Shown: positions 35,504 to 45,666, numbered from the stretch's first letter. The stretch: 64,000 nt of DNA from UBA7803 sp034522075 (GCA_034522075.1 JAXHLO010000035.1:248001-312000), one strand, 5' to 3'. Notes: generated by a model from the sequence alone, not told the origin. Made by a program: numbers and translations.

Positions 35504-36268
35504 CTACGTCCGCGCCCTGGCTGCCGCCTCCCGGGCCTTGCGGACTTTCTCGTTGGTCTGGTTGAACAGCAGCTCGCGGCGCTGTTTCTCTTCCTCCTCC
35601 GTGCGCTCCTGCTGACCCAGCTCCCGCTGAACCTGCCAGCCCTTGTCCACCCCCGGACGCTCGCCCACTTCATCCACCCAGCGCTTCAGATTGGGGAACG
35701 TCTGCCAGACGCTTTCGTCGAACAGCCGGCCGGCCAGCATGGCCCAGGGCCAGGTGATGATATCGGCGATGCTGTATTCGTCACCGGCCAGATACTGGTT
35801 GGCGGAAAGCTGCGCATCCATCACCCCGCAGAGGCGATCAACCTCGCCGACGAAGCGCTTGGTCCCGTACTCGAGCTGCGCCGGATCACCGGCGATGTTC
35901 TTGCCGTAGTTCTTGAAGTGATTGGCATTGCCCATCATCGGCCCCAGGTTGGCCATCTGCCAGTGCACCCACTGCAGCACCGTATAGCGCCGGGCCGGGT
36001 CGGCAGGCAGGAACTTGCCGGTCTTGTCCGCCAGATACTCGAGAATGGCCCCCGACTCGAACAGGGCAAGGGGCTCGCCGCCGCCGAGCGGCTCGTGATC
36101 GACGATGGCGGGCATGCGGTTGTTCGGGCTGATGCGCAGGAACCCGGGCCTGAACTGATCGCCGCCGCCGATATCCACCGGCACGATGTTGTAGTCCAGC
36201 CCGCACTCCTCGAGCATGATGGTCACTTTCCAGCCGTTGGGCGTCGGCCAGTAGTACACGTCGATCAT
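35504..36268 (-). CDS. Glutathione S-transferase family protein
   Basis: 254 aa. Thioredoxin-fold N-terminus (MIDVYYWPTPNGWKVTIMLEE), cis-Pro segment NNRMPAIVD, ESGAI, then an all-helical C-terminal domain with YSIADIITWPW. Resembles YfcG/YghU disulfide-bond oxidoreductases, which use Asn/Thr near the N-terminus rather than Tyr. GAGGAG precedes the ATG. A charged tail (EEEEKQRRELLF ... KAREAAARART) extends past the fold. Confidence 0.87.
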   Translation of the reverse strand: MIDVYYWPTPNGWKVTIMLEECGLDYNIVPVDIGGGDQFRPGFLRISPNNRMPAIVDHEPLGGGEPLALFESGAILEYLADKTGKFLPADPARRYTVLQWVHWQMANLGPMMGNANHFKNYGKNIAGDPAQLEYGTKRFVGEVDRLCGVMDAQLSANQYLAGDEYSIADIITWPWAMLAGRLFDESVWQTFPNLKRWVDEVGERPGVDKGWQVQRELGQQERTEEEEKQRRELLFNQTNEKVRKAREAAARART

Positions 36269-36384
36269 GGCAGCGTTCTCCTCAATGGCTGGTCTGATCA
36301 GGGTACTAAACCTCTCCCCTTGCGGCCATTGGCCGGCAGCAGGCGTCTGACGTAGGCTGCCGGCAACGCCAGTCGGAGTCGTCC

Positions 36385-36729
36385 ATGTATTTCATCTTCG
36401 AGGTTCACGTGAAGGCCGGCTATCGCGCCGAACAGTATGCCGACGCCTGGGTGCGCGCCAGTGAGATCATCCAGCAGGCGCCGGGCGCCCGGGGCACCCG
36501 GCTGCACCGCAAGATCGACGACCCATCGGTGCTGCTGGCGATCGCCAGCTGGGAATCCAAGGCTGCCCGGGATGCGATGGAGGCGCGCCCCAGCGAGCGG
36601 GTGCGCGCCATCATCGCCGAACAGGCCCAGTTCGTGGATATCCGGGTCATCGGCGAATTCGACGACCCGGAATGGGTGGTGGAACCGGAAGCTACCGAAG
36701 GCTACAGCCGCCCGGCAAACTCGTCGTAG
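36385..36729 (+). CDS. ABM-domain (antibiotic biosynthesis monooxygenase) protein
   Basis: 114 aa, cytoplasmic (no signal peptide). One ferredoxin-like ABM domain: MYFIFEVHVKAGYRAEQYADAW, GARGTRLHRKIDDPSVLLAIASWESKAAR. Function unknown. Its 3' end overlaps the convergent decarboxylase gene by 28 bases. Confidence 0.7.
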   Translation: MYFIFEVHVKAGYRAEQYADAWVRASEIIQQAPGARGTRLHRKIDDPSVLLAIASWESKAARDAMEARPSERVRAIIAEQAQFVDIRVIGEFDDPEWVVEPEATEGYSRPANSS

Positions 36730-37851
36730 CCGAATTCCTTGACGACCTGCAGATCGTCGGTTCGAGCATCCCATACAGCGATAGCCGGCAACGGCATGCC
36801 ATTGAAGGTGTTGGTCTTGACGATGGTATAGGGTGCCAGGTCGAGGAAGACCAGCCGGCTGCCTACGGTCAGCGGCGCATCGAAGCTGTAGTCGCCGAAC
36901 ACATCGCCGGCCAGGCACGTGGCCCCGGCCAGACGGTAGTCGCAGGCGCGCTCGCCGGGCGCACCCGCCCCCAGCACGTCCGGCCGGTAACGGGCCTCGA
37001 TGACGTCCGGCGTATGACAGGTGGCGGAGGTATCGAGCACGGCCACGGGGCCGTCATTGTCAGTTATATCGAGAACTTCGGTAACCAGAACACCGGCGTC
37101 GTAGACGACGGCTTCGCCCGGTTCCAGATAGACCTGCACCTGGTGACGCTCGGCAAGCGCGGCGGTCAACCGCGACAAGCCTTGCCACATCGTAACCGGG
37201 TTCGGTGATGAGATGACCGCCGCCCAGGTTGAGCCAGCGGGCGCGTTCCAGCAATGCCGGAAACCGTTCCTCCAGCGCCGTCACCGTACGTTCCAGCGGT
37301 GCCAGCCCCTGTTCACAAAGCGCGTGCACGTGCAGACCCGACAAGGCTTCGAAGTCGAGGCCCTGCAGGCTGTCGGCCACCGCCCCCAGCCGCGACCGGG
37401 GCGCGCAGGGGTCGTACAGCGGATCCGGCGCAGCGCCCTGCCGCGGATTGACCCGCAGGCCGACACTGACGCCGCGGTCGGCGGCATGGGCGGCAAAACG
37501 CTGCCACTGGCCGGCGGAATTGAAGATGACGTGATCCGACAGGGTCAGCACCTGCTCCAGCTCATCGGAACGGAACGCGACGGAGAACGTGTGCACTTCG
37601 CCGCCGAAGCGCTCCCGCCCCAGGCGCGCTTCGAACAGTCCGCTGGCCGCGGTGCCGGCCAGGGTCGACATGAGCTGATCGGCCAGGCACGGCGAGGCAA
37701 ATGCCTTCAGGGCCAGCAGCACCCGGGCGCCGCCGTCCCGCTGTACCCGATCGAGAATGGCGAGATTGCGCGCGAGCGCGAGCCGGTCCAGGACGAAGCA
37801 CGGGGTCGGCAGATCTTCGATAGCCAGTGCCGCGAAGTGCTCTCCACTCAC
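36702..37851 (-). pseudogene. nspC: Carboxynorspermidine/carboxyspermidine decarboxylase, frameshifted
   Basis: PLP-dependent alanine-racemase-fold decarboxylase that makes spermidine or norspermidine. First frame: TPCFVLDRLALARNL, PLP Lys in LLALKAF, LNLGGGHLITEPGYDVARL; second frame: SRLTAALAERHQVQVYLEPGEAVV and DTSATCHTPDVIEARYRPD. Removing one base near 37176-37183 joins them into about 382 codons, normal for the family. GTG start overlaps the dehydrogenase stop (GTGA). Both halves are well conserved, so a sequencing indel is plausible. Confidence 0.88.
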
Positions 37852-39074
37852 GCCGCCTCCTCGCGGACGTGCCAGTCGATGCCCAGTTCCGGCATCAGGG
37901 CCAGAAACGGGTCAGGATCGAGCTCTTCCACATTGACCATGCGGCCGACGTCCCAGTCACCGCGGGCCAGCAGCAGCGCAGCCGTCACCACCGGCACGGC
38001 CGTGGTATAGGAAATGGCCTGTGCACCCACCTCGCTGAAACACTGCTCGTGGTCGCACGTGGAATAAAGGAACACGCGCCGCTGCCGGCCGCTGCCGTCC
38101 TGACCGGTGAGCAGCGTGCCTATGCAGACCCGTCCCTGGTAATCGGCAGCCAGGCTGGCGGGGTCCGGCAGCAGCGCCTTGACCATCTTCAGGGGCACGA
38201 CCCACTGGCCTTCCACGTTGACCGGGTTCACGCTCAGCAGGCCCAGGTTGTGCAGCACATCAAACACTTTCAGGTACTGCTCGCCGAACGCCATCCAGAA
38301 CTCGACGTGCTTCGCGCCGCTGTTCACCACCAGCGAATGCACCTCGTCGTGGCCCATGGAATACAGCGTGTACTCGCCCAGTTCAGGAAAGTCGAAACGG
38401 CACTGGCGGCTGTGGCATGGCGCGCGCCGCCACTCGCCTTCGTCGAAATACACCACGTCCTCGGCGATCTCGCGCAGGTTGGTCTCGGCATCGAAGTTGG
38501 TGGCGAAGTAGCGGCCATGACTGCCGCCGTTGACGTCCATGATGTCGATGGCGTCCACCTGCGGCAGCACATGCTTCTGCCCCCAGGCGTAGAAAGCGTT
38601 GACCACGCCCGGGTCGAAACCCATACCCAGAATGGCGGTGACGCCGGCAGCGGCGAAGCGCTCACGCCAGCGCCACTCGTAGTTGGCATACCACGGCGGC
38701 GGCATATTCACCTCGCCTTCCCTCTCGTATATCGCCGTATCGATATAGCGCGCGCCGGTCTTCAGACAGGCTTCCATCACCGCCAGGTTGACGTGGGGGC
38801 TGGCCACATTGATGACGATGCGCGCCCGCGCCCGGTCGATCGCACGCGCCACGGCGTCGGCATCCCGGGCGTCGAGCTCGGCCGCGCGAAGCTGGAAGTT
38901 GCTCTGTACATTGGACCGCCGGCGGATGCCTTCCAGAACCTGCTCGCAATGCGCCGGGTGGCGTGTTGCCAGCCAGATGTCGCCCAGGTCGGCGTTGTTG
39001 CGCGCCGCCTTGTGCGCGGCCGCCGCACCCACGCCGCCCGCGCCGATGATCAATACGTTGGGGACTTCCTGCAT
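37848..39074 (-). CDS. Carboxynorspermidine/carboxyspermidine dehydrogenase (saccharopine dehydrogenase family)
   Basis: 408 aa. Condenses aspartate semialdehyde with a diamine (putrescine or diaminopropane) using NADPH. Rossmann motif VLIIGAGGVGAAAAHKAA at the N-terminus, GARYIDTAIYERE, GMGFDPGVVNAFYAW, and SMGHDEVHSLV are family blocks. ATG 39074 begins just before the Rossmann strand. Encoded directly upstream of, and coupled to, the decarboxylase; the pair forms the S-adenosylmethionine-independent route to spermidine. Confidence 0.9.
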   Translation of the reverse strand: MQEVPNVLIIGAGGVGAAAAHKAARNNADLGDIWLATRHPAHCEQVLEGIRRRSNVQSNFQLRAAELDARDADAVARAIDRARARIVINVASPHVNLAVMEACLKTGARYIDTAIYEREGEVNMPPPWYANYEWRWRERFAAAGVTAILGMGFDPGVVNAFYAWGQKHVLPQVDAIDIMDVNGGSHGRYFATNFDAETNLREIAEDVVYFDEGEWRRAPCHSRQCRFDFPELGEYTLYSMGHDEVHSLVVNSGAKHVEFWMAFGEQYLKVFDVLHNLGLLSVNPVNVEGQWVVPLKMVKALLPDPASLAADYQGRVCIGTLLTGQDGSGRQRRVFLYSTCDHEQCFSEVGAQAISYTTAVPVVTAALLLARGDWDVGRMVNVEELDPDPFLALMPELGIDWHVREEAA

Positions 39075-39169
39075 GACTGTCACACTGCTCCGGCACACCA
39101 ACGGCGCGGATGATACCAGCGCTCACCCACCCAGTGGTAAGCTACCGCCCACCTCTGACGGAGACGACC

Positions 39170-39544
39170 ATGACCCTAGCCCTGTGGTGCGTACTGGCGG
39201 CAGGCCTCCTGCCGATGATCTGGGTGGCCTACGCCAAGGCCACCGGCGGCCGTTACGACAATCAGGCGCCGCGGCAGTTTCTGGCCGGCGTGGAAGGCGC
39301 CGCCAAGCGCGCCCACTGGGCCGAACAGAACGCCTACGAAGCCTTTCCGCTGTTCGCCGCCGGGGTGCTGGTAGCGCACTATGTCGGCGCCGAGCAGGGT
39401 ACCGTGAACGCCCTGGCACTGACGTTCATCGGCGCCCGGGTCGCCCACGGCGTGTGTTACATCGCCGACCTGGCCAGCCTGCGCTCCCTGGTGTGGCTGG
39501 TGGGCTGGGGGTCTGCCATCGCCCTGTTCATCGTCAGCGCCTGA
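39170..39544 (+). CDS. MAPEG family membrane protein
   Basis: 124 aa with four predicted membrane helices. The family includes glutathione-dependent membrane enzymes; bacterial members of this short type are uncharacterised. RAHWAEQNAYEAFPLFAAGVL and GARVAHGVCYIAD are the family motifs (RA..N..E..P and AR..H). TGGTAAGCT at 39135-39143 is a possible extended -10. Confidence 0.85.
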   Translation: MTLALWCVLAAGLLPMIWVAYAKATGGRYDNQAPRQFLAGVEGAAKRAHWAEQNAYEAFPLFAAGVLVAHYVGAEQGTVNALALTFIGARVAHGVCYIADLASLRSLVWLVGWGSAIALFIVSA

Positions 39545-39555
39545 ACAACCGCACC

Positions 39556-40955
39556 CTATTCCACGAGCGCCTGATAGGTCAGAACCTTGAAGTCTCCGGC
39601 CAGACGGGTGCGGTGCGGAATGCTCTGCACCATGAAGATGCCGATGAGTTGCTCGGCCGGGATCGATCCAGAAACGCGTACCGGCCGCGCCGCCCCAGTT
39701 GTACTCGCCCACCGAACCCAGCTCGCCGATCTCACCGATATCCATGGCTACGGCAAAGCCGAGGCCAAAACCAACGCCGCGCCGGCCGAATCCCATGGGG
39801 AGATCGCCCAGGTGATTGCTGGTCATGAGGTCCACGGATTTGGGGGATAGAATCCGCACGCCGCCGAGCTCACCGCCGTTGAGCAGCATCTGGCTGAAGC
39901 GCAGATAGTCGGCGGCGGTGGAAACCAGCCCACCGCCGCCGCTTTCGAACTGCGCGCCCGGACCGGTAGCCGGCGCTCACCGACTCGTCCGCCACCTCGA
40001 GTTCGGTGGATGTGCTGGGGTTCAGGAAGGCTCCCGGCCCCGGCCTGGTGCCCTTGGGGGTATAGAGCTGCGCCACACGGGACCATTGGTCGTCCGGCAC
40101 GCGGAAGCCGGTATCGACCATGCCGAGCGGTGCAAAGAGATGCTTTTCCAGATATTCACCGAAGGGCATGCCCGAGACCACTTCCACCAGACGGCCCAGC
40201 ACGTCCACCGACACGCTGTAGTGCCAGCGGGTTCCGGGCTCATACTGCAGCGGAATCCCGCCGAGCCGCTCGACGAAGGTTTCCAGGGTCAGGTCGTCGG
40301 ACATGAGTTGCGCTTCGCGGTACAGCTTGTCCACTTCCGTATTGCCGAACACGCCATAGGTGAAGCCGGCGGTGTGGGTCAGCAGGTCGCGGATGGTGGG
40401 TTGCCGGCGCGGCTCGCGGGTTTCGCCGGCGCGGTTCGTGTCGCCCTCGCCTTCCGTGCGGCTGCTGGTGCCGTCGGAGGTTATGCGCGTGTCGCCGCCA
40501 TCCGCCGTGGACACGGCCACCTCCAGATCGGCCAGCTCCGGCAGATAACGGGCCACCGGATCGTTGAGGAAGAAGTGGCCCTGCTCGTAGAGCATCATCA
40601 CGGCCACGCTGGTGATGGGCTTGGACATGGAATAAATGCGGAAGATGGTGTCTTCGCGCATGGGCGTGCCGGCTTCGCGGTCGGCGAGGCCGTAGGTCTC
40701 CTCGTAAACCACCCGGCCGTTGCGGGCAATCAGGCCGAGCCCGCCGACCATGACGCCATCCGCCACGGCCTGATTCATATGCTCGGTGATACGCTCGAGG
40801 CGCGGCGCCGACAATCCTTCCCGGGCCGGTTTGCCCATCGGCAGATCCCGCGCCAGTGCCGGCGGCGCGCCCAGGACCAGGATAGCCAGTGCCGCAGCGG
40901 CGACGCAGATCCACACTCCCTCACGGACCGAATTGTTCCTCGACCAATCCATCAT
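39556..40955 (-). pseudogene. Beta-lactamase/EstB-type serine hydrolase, frameshifted twice
   Basis: Class C beta-lactamase-like esterase, exported (signal peptide to about ALARD). Catalytic SxxK is in YSMSKPITS; HYSVSVDVLG holds the Tyr motif; HTAGFTYG is typical. The frame shifts near 39953-39960 (YRSG to AQFESGGGGLVSTAADY) and near 39665-39670 (FWIDP to AEQLIGIFMVQSIPH), each curable by removing one base; the true stop is then TAG at 39556-39558. Reconstructed length about 465 codons. ATG 40955 has GGGAGAG upstream. Confidence 0.83.
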
Positions 40956-40985
40956 CTCTCCCATTGCTGCAGCAAACCTGAGAGC

Positions 40986-41855
40986 CTATTGATTTCCGTC
41001 CTGCTGCACAACGGACGACGGCCCGGCCGCATCGACGATCGTGACGGGGAACGGTCTGGTCGCTTCTCCGGCATAGAGCGAGCGGTGCGGAAAAGGAATC
41101 TCGATCTGCGCTGCATCGAAGGCGGCCTTGATCTCTGCGGTGATGGTATTGCGCAACGGCAGGAAGTTCTCCCGTTTGGCCCAGACCGAAAACTGAATCG
41201 TCAGCGCGGAATCGCCGAAGCCGGTAAATATGAACAGCGGCGGCGGTTCGTCCAGGCACATGGGATTGGCGTCCGCCACCTCGAAAAGCACATCGCGGAC
41301 GCGGTTGATGTCTTCCTTGTACGCGACCCCGAGAGACAGGTCGAGCCGCCGGATGGGAAAGCGGGTCAAGGTCGTCACTTCCGTCTTGATCAGCGTCTCG
41401 TTGGGGATGCGCACGAACAGGTTATCGAACGTGCGCAACTTCACCGACAGTGCATCGATGGACAGGACTTCGCCCGTAGTCGGTCCCACGCGGATGTAGT
41501 CGCCCACTTCGAAGGGCCGTTCGCCGATCAGGAACAGGCCGCTGATCAGATTCGACGCCGAGGTCTGAGAGGCAAAGCCGATGGCCACAGTCAATACACC
41601 CGCCGCGCCCATGAGCACCGCAAGGCTGAAACCCAGTTCGCGCAGCGCCGAAGCCACGAACAACGCCAAGATCCCGTAATACACCAGCCGCCGGGCGAGC
41701 TGCAGGTGATGCTCCGAGAAGCGCCGGCTGGCCAGCCGGTTGACCAGACGGGTAGCCAGTGAAGCGAGAACCAGGCCCAGCGTCAGCAGAATCAGTGCGC
41801 GGACAACCATGGCCGCCGTCTCGCTGCCGAGCCACGCCAGTATCTGTTCACTCAT
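40986..41855 (-). CDS. Small-conductance mechanosensitive channel (MscS family)
   Basis: 289 aa. Inner-membrane tension-gated channel that releases solutes during osmotic downshock. Three N-terminal helices, the pore helix LMGAAGVLTVAIGFASQTSASNLISG, then the cytoplasmic beta domain (FEVGDYIRVGPTTGEVLSID, VRIPNETLI). Starts in the stop of the DUF432 gene (ATGA), indicating coupled expression. Confidence 0.92.
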   Translation of the reverse strand: MSEQILAWLGSETAAMVVRALILLTLGLVLASLATRLVNRLASRRFSEHHLQLARRLVYYGILALFVASALRELGFSLAVLMGAAGVLTVAIGFASQTSASNLISGLFLIGERPFEVGDYIRVGPTTGEVLSIDALSVKLRTFDNLFVRIPNETLIKTEVTTLTRFPIRRLDLSLGVAYKEDINRVRDVLFEVADANPMCLDEPPPLFIFTGFGDSALTIQFSVWAKRENFLPLRNTITAEIKAAFDAAQIEIPFPHRSLYAGEATRPFPVTIVDAAGPSSVVQQDGNQ

Positions 41856-42670
41856 TGGCGGTCTCCGAACAGGGCGCTGAAGGCCCGCACCAGGGTGCCC
41901 CGCGATTGCGGGTGGCGCGGCGGACAGAGCCGCTCCGCGGCGCCGGCATGATCCGGCGGGGCATCGTCGATGTGCAATGCAGCGAGCTCCGAGTTACTGC
42001 CGCGGACCAGCGCAACACTTTCGGTCCACAGCTGCCCTTCCGCCGTGCCATACACCGAAAGTGCTGGAATCGGCAGACTGACCCGTTCCAGAAGTAACGG
42101 CGTGCTGGCTTCGTTACGGATGCGGGCCGCCGTGATAGCCCGGTAGGAGCGGCGCGGCACTTCGTCCGCGTGCTGGCGGGCATGGGTCCGCCCCGCGTAG
42201 CACAGCTCGCCTTCCCGGGTGGAGCTGCCGAACCAGCTATCCGAGAGGCGCACCGTGGGTATCTCACACAAAGTGACCGGCGGTTCACCGACCTCTACCC
42301 TGACCATGACCGGCGAAGACATGTACAGCGTGGTCTCTTCACCGCTCGGCAGAAACACCGGCTGACGCGGGCGAATCACGACCGGCCGGTCGAGCAGCAC
42401 GGGAACCAGCCGCAGCCCCTCATCCTCTCGAGAGAACATGTACCGCTGGAAATCCTCCGCGTCGATAGCGCCCTCTAACTTGACCAGCTCGGCATGCCCG
42501 GCCTCGACGGATTCTGCATCTGCAAACGTGGCCACCTGCCACTCGCCGGGTGCACGATGAATCTGCAGCCGCAGCGGGCCCAGACGGCAGTCGAGCGTGT
42601 GTCCCGGTGAAACTCGCGTGGGCAGCCACCAGGCGGCCACGGCAACGTGTTGTGCGGACTGCAGGGTCAT
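41852..42670 (-). CDS. DUF432 domain protein coupled to mscS
   Basis: 272 aa, no membrane segment. Middle region with PVVIRPRQPVFLPSGEETTLYMSSPVMVRV resembles DUF432, a domain of unknown function often encoded beside mscS genes (recalled, not searched). ATG 42670 has GGGAG upstream; a frame start at 42715 is less likely. The four-base overlap with mscS suggests the two products act together, perhaps as a channel modulator. Confidence 0.6.
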   Translation of the reverse strand: MTLQSAQHVAVAAWWLPTRVSPGHTLDCRLGPLRLQIHRAPGEWQVATFADAESVEAGHAELVKLEGAIDAEDFQRYMFSREDEGLRLVPVLLDRPVVIRPRQPVFLPSGEETTLYMSSPVMVRVEVGEPPVTLCEIPTVRLSDSWFGSSTREGELCYAGRTHARQHADEVPRRSYRAITAARIRNEASTPLLLERVSLPIPALSVYGTAEGQLWTESVALVRGSNSELAALHIDDAPPDHAGAAERLCPPRHPQSRGTLVRAFSALFGDRQ

Positions 42671-42736
42671 GCGACTCCCATTCACGGTCACTTTACCGGC
42701 ACAGATGATACGCAATGTGCGCGGCAGCCGCCGCGC

Positions 42737-44008
42737 TCAGTCGAACAGCTTGCGGCCGCTGGAGAATGCCAGGTAGAACGCCAGCCCCACCAGAGTAACA
42801 CCGGCCGCCACGCCGAAGACCAGCGCCCAGGAGTTCGTCAGCTCCAGGATCACCCCGGTGATGTACACCCCGATGATGCCGGGGATGGTACCCGCGGTAT
42901 TGGTGATGCCCATCAACGTGCCCGCGTAGCGCGGTGCGATATCCATGTGATTCACGGCGAAGCCGCCGGTGACGAAGGCAGCCAGGGCCGTGCCGATGGT
43001 CATGACCGTAATGGCCATCCAGGCCGTCTCCACCTGACCAACGATGATCAGTGCTGTGGAGATGCCGCCGAAGCCGATGGTCTGCATAAGCTTGCGTACC
43101 CGGCCCACGTCCATGCCGCTGGCAATCAGCCGGTCGGCCACATTGCCGGCCACGTTCAGAAACAGAAATGAGGCAATGTGCGGGATCATGGTGACCCAGC
43201 CCACGGCAGCGTAATCCACGCCCAGCCCCTTGTTAACGTAAGTAGGCAACCACGACAGCAGCACGTACAGCGACCAGTTGTTGCAGAAGTGTGCAACGAT
43301 GATGGCCCACACCGGCATGGACGACATCAGGGCCCGCCACGGCACCACCTCAGCATCCCGCTGGCGCTCAGTGCCGGCTTCAATGGCCGCATGCTCGTCG
43401 GCGGAAACGCCCGGATGGTCGGCCGGTCTGGCCGTCACGCTGAAATGCCATATCGCAAACCACAGCACCCCGACGGCGCCGAACAGATAGAAGGCCCACT
43501 CCCAGCCCAGGTGTTGCACGATGATCGGGGTGACTATCAGGGCGAAAACCGTGCCCAGCGGAATGCCGCTGTTGGCCAGCGCCACGGCCCGGGAGCGTTC
43601 GGTCAGCGGCACCCAGCGGCTGTACAGGGTATAGATGGAAGGAAAGGTCACCGCCTCGCCCATGCCCATGAGCACCCGGACGATGATGAGCATGGTGAAG
43701 CCGATGTAGGCCGCCGGCGGCGTGAGCACCGTGAACAGCGACCAGACCAGCACACCTACGCCCAGGACGATCTTGCCGCCGAAGCGGTCTGCCAGCCTGC
43801 CGCCGGCCACCTGCAGCAGCAGATAGCCGAGAAAGAACGACGACAGCACCCGCCCCTGCATCTCTGCGTTCCAGTCCAGATCCGCAGCCATGGGAATGAT
43901 GGCCACAGATATGTTCACGCGGTCGATGTAACAGATGAACACCGCAAGGAACGACAGAAACACGACGGTATAACGGCGCGGCCAGGCTCCGCCTGCAAGT
44001 AATGGCAT
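42737..44008 (-). CDS. MFS transporter, anion:cation symporter (ACS) type
   Basis: 423 aa, 12 helices. FICYIDRVNISVAI at helix 1, GRLADRFGGKIV (A-motif), RVLMGMGEAVTFPSIYTLYSRWVPLTERSRAVA are signatures of the ACS branch that moves organic anions such as hexonates, tartrate or phthalate. ATG 44008 has GGGGGAGGG at proper spacing. Substrate not inferable. Confidence 0.85.
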   Translation of the reverse strand: MPLLAGGAWPRRYTVVFLSFLAVFICYIDRVNISVAIIPMAADLDWNAEMQGRVLSSFFLGYLLLQVAGGRLADRFGGKIVLGVGVLVWSLFTVLTPPAAYIGFTMLIIVRVLMGMGEAVTFPSIYTLYSRWVPLTERSRAVALANSGIPLGTVFALIVTPIIVQHLGWEWAFYLFGAVGVLWFAIWHFSVTARPADHPGVSADEHAAIEAGTERQRDAEVVPWRALMSSMPVWAIIVAHFCNNWSLYVLLSWLPTYVNKGLGVDYAAVGWVTMIPHIASFLFLNVAGNVADRLIASGMDVGRVRKLMQTIGFGGISTALIIVGQVETAWMAITVMTIGTALAAFVTGGFAVNHMDIAPRYAGTLMGITNTAGTIPGIIGVYITGVILELTNSWALVFGVAAGVTLVGLAFYLAFSSGRKLFD

Positions 44009-44045
44009 GAACACCCTCCCCCTTTGGTACCTAAGGTAATCGGAA

Positions 44046-45584
44046 TCAACTACCGCTGCGAGTCTCGATTGTCTTCACCGACGGCTCCGCGCGCAAACCC
44101 CGATACAGCCCCCAGGCCATCAGCAACAGCACCACGGCGAACGGCAGCCCCATGACCACCACCGCACTCTGCAGGGCCTGCAGACCGCCCGCCATGAGCA
44201 GAGCCAGTGTCAGGGCACCGATGACGGCCGCCCACAGAACCCGCAGCCAGATGGGAGCATCCACCGTCGCAGGACCGGGCCGCGAGGTAAAATTGGCAAG
44301 TACCAGCGAGCCTGAGTCGCCGGAAGTGACGAAGAACACCACGGCGAGCACGGTCACCACCACCGTCGTGACCCCCGTCCACGGCAGCAGATGCAGAAAA
44401 CCGTAAAGCGCCGATCCTGGTGTGTGCACGGCGGCCTCACCGAAAGCCGCCGCGCCGGACATGACCAGCTCGATGGCGCTGTTACCCATGATGGACATCC
44501 AGGCCGCCATGAAGGCCAATGGCAGGGTGAGGGTGCCGATGACGAAACTTCGGATGGTGCGGCCGCGGGAGATGCGGGCTAGAAACAGCCCGACAAACGG
44601 TCCCCAGGCGATCCACCAGGCCCAGAAGAACAGGGTCCAGGCATTCAGCCAGTCGGCGGGTGCAGTAAAGGCGTAGGTGTTGAACGACAGGGAGACGAAC
44701 CCGCCCAGGTAGTCGCCGACGTTGAGGATGAAGGCGTTGAGCAGAAATACCGTGTCGCCGGCCAGCAGCACGAAGACCATGAACAACAGCGCCAGCAGCA
44801 TATTGAACTCAGACAGTCGGCGAATGCCCCGCGCCACGCCCAGCGCCGCCGAAACGGCTGCGAACATCACGATGAGAAGGGCCAGCGCACCCTGAATCAG
44901 CGGACTTTGCGGGAGGCCGAAGACATCACTCAACCCGTGGTTGAGCTGAATGATGCCGATGCCGAGGCTGGTGGCGATTCCGAACACCGTGGCCACCACC
45001 GCCGCAACGTCCACAGCGTGGCCCAGCCCGCCGTCAATGCGCCGGCCCAGGACCGGATACAGGGCCGAACGGATACTCAGCGGCAGCCCATGACGATAGC
45101 TGAAGAACGCCAGCGCCATGCCCACCAGGGTGTAGACGCCCCAGCCCGACAGGCCCCAGTGCAGGAACGTAAGCTGCATGGCCCGGCGCGCCGCCTCGAC
45201 GGTCCCGCCCTCGCCCAGCGGCGGCGCCAGAAAGTGGGTTACCGGCTCAGCCACACAGAAGAACAACAGATCGATACCGATACCGGCTGCGAACAGCATG
45301 GCGGCCCAACTCAACAGCGGAAACTCCGGTCTGGCGTCATCCGGGCCGAGCCGGATGCGGCCGAGCGGAGAAACGGCCACCGCCGCTACAAACCCCAGAT
45401 AGACAATCACGGCGACCATGTAGAACCAGCCGAAGGTGGCCGACACCCAGGTGACCGCCGCACCGATCCACCTGGCGGCAACGTCGCTGGCGGCGAGCGT
45501 CCATACGGTGAAGACAACGATGGCCGCCGCGGAGCTCAGGAAAACCGGCAGATTGAGCACGTGGCCGCGCCGAGCATTCGTCAC
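44046..45584 (-). CDS. BCCT family transporter (betaine/carnitine/choline)
   Basis: 512 aa. Sodium- or proton-coupled uptake of quaternary ammonium compounds, important in osmoprotection. The BCCT signature WTLFFWAWWIAWGPFVGLF with ARISRGRTIR is clear; FAAGIGIDLLFFCVAEP replaces the usual GMGxGxxFWG-like stretch. GTG start at 45584 preceded by CAGGGAGGAAAGC. Divergent from the PAS hybrid kinase gene, which begins 82 bases away. Confidence 0.9.
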   Translation of the reverse strand: MTNARRGHVLNLPVFLSSAAAIVVFTVWTLAASDVAARWIGAAVTWVSATFGWFYMVAVIVYLGFVAAVAVSPLGRIRLGPDDARPEFPLLSWAAMLFAAGIGIDLLFFCVAEPVTHFLAPPLGEGGTVEAARRAMQLTFLHWGLSGWGVYTLVGMALAFFSYRHGLPLSIRSALYPVLGRRIDGGLGHAVDVAAVVATVFGIATSLGIGIIQLNHGLSDVFGLPQSPLIQGALALLIVMFAAVSAALGVARGIRRLSEFNMLLALLFMVFVLLAGDTVFLLNAFILNVGDYLGGFVSLSFNTYAFTAPADWLNAWTLFFWAWWIAWGPFVGLFLARISRGRTIRSFVIGTLTLPLAFMAAWMSIMGNSAIELVMSGAAAFGEAAVHTPGSALYGFLHLLPWTGVTTVVVTVLAVVFFVTSGDSGSLVLANFTSRPGPATVDAPIWLRVLWAAVIGALTLALLMAGGLQALQSAVVVMGLPFAVVLLLMAWGLYRGLRAEPSVKTIETRSGS

Positions 45585-45666
45585 GCTTTCCTCCCTGTCG
45601 TGGATTGCTGCATTATGCTTGCATCTGCGCGCACAGGCATACCGGACGGACTCAGAAGCTTTGCCC

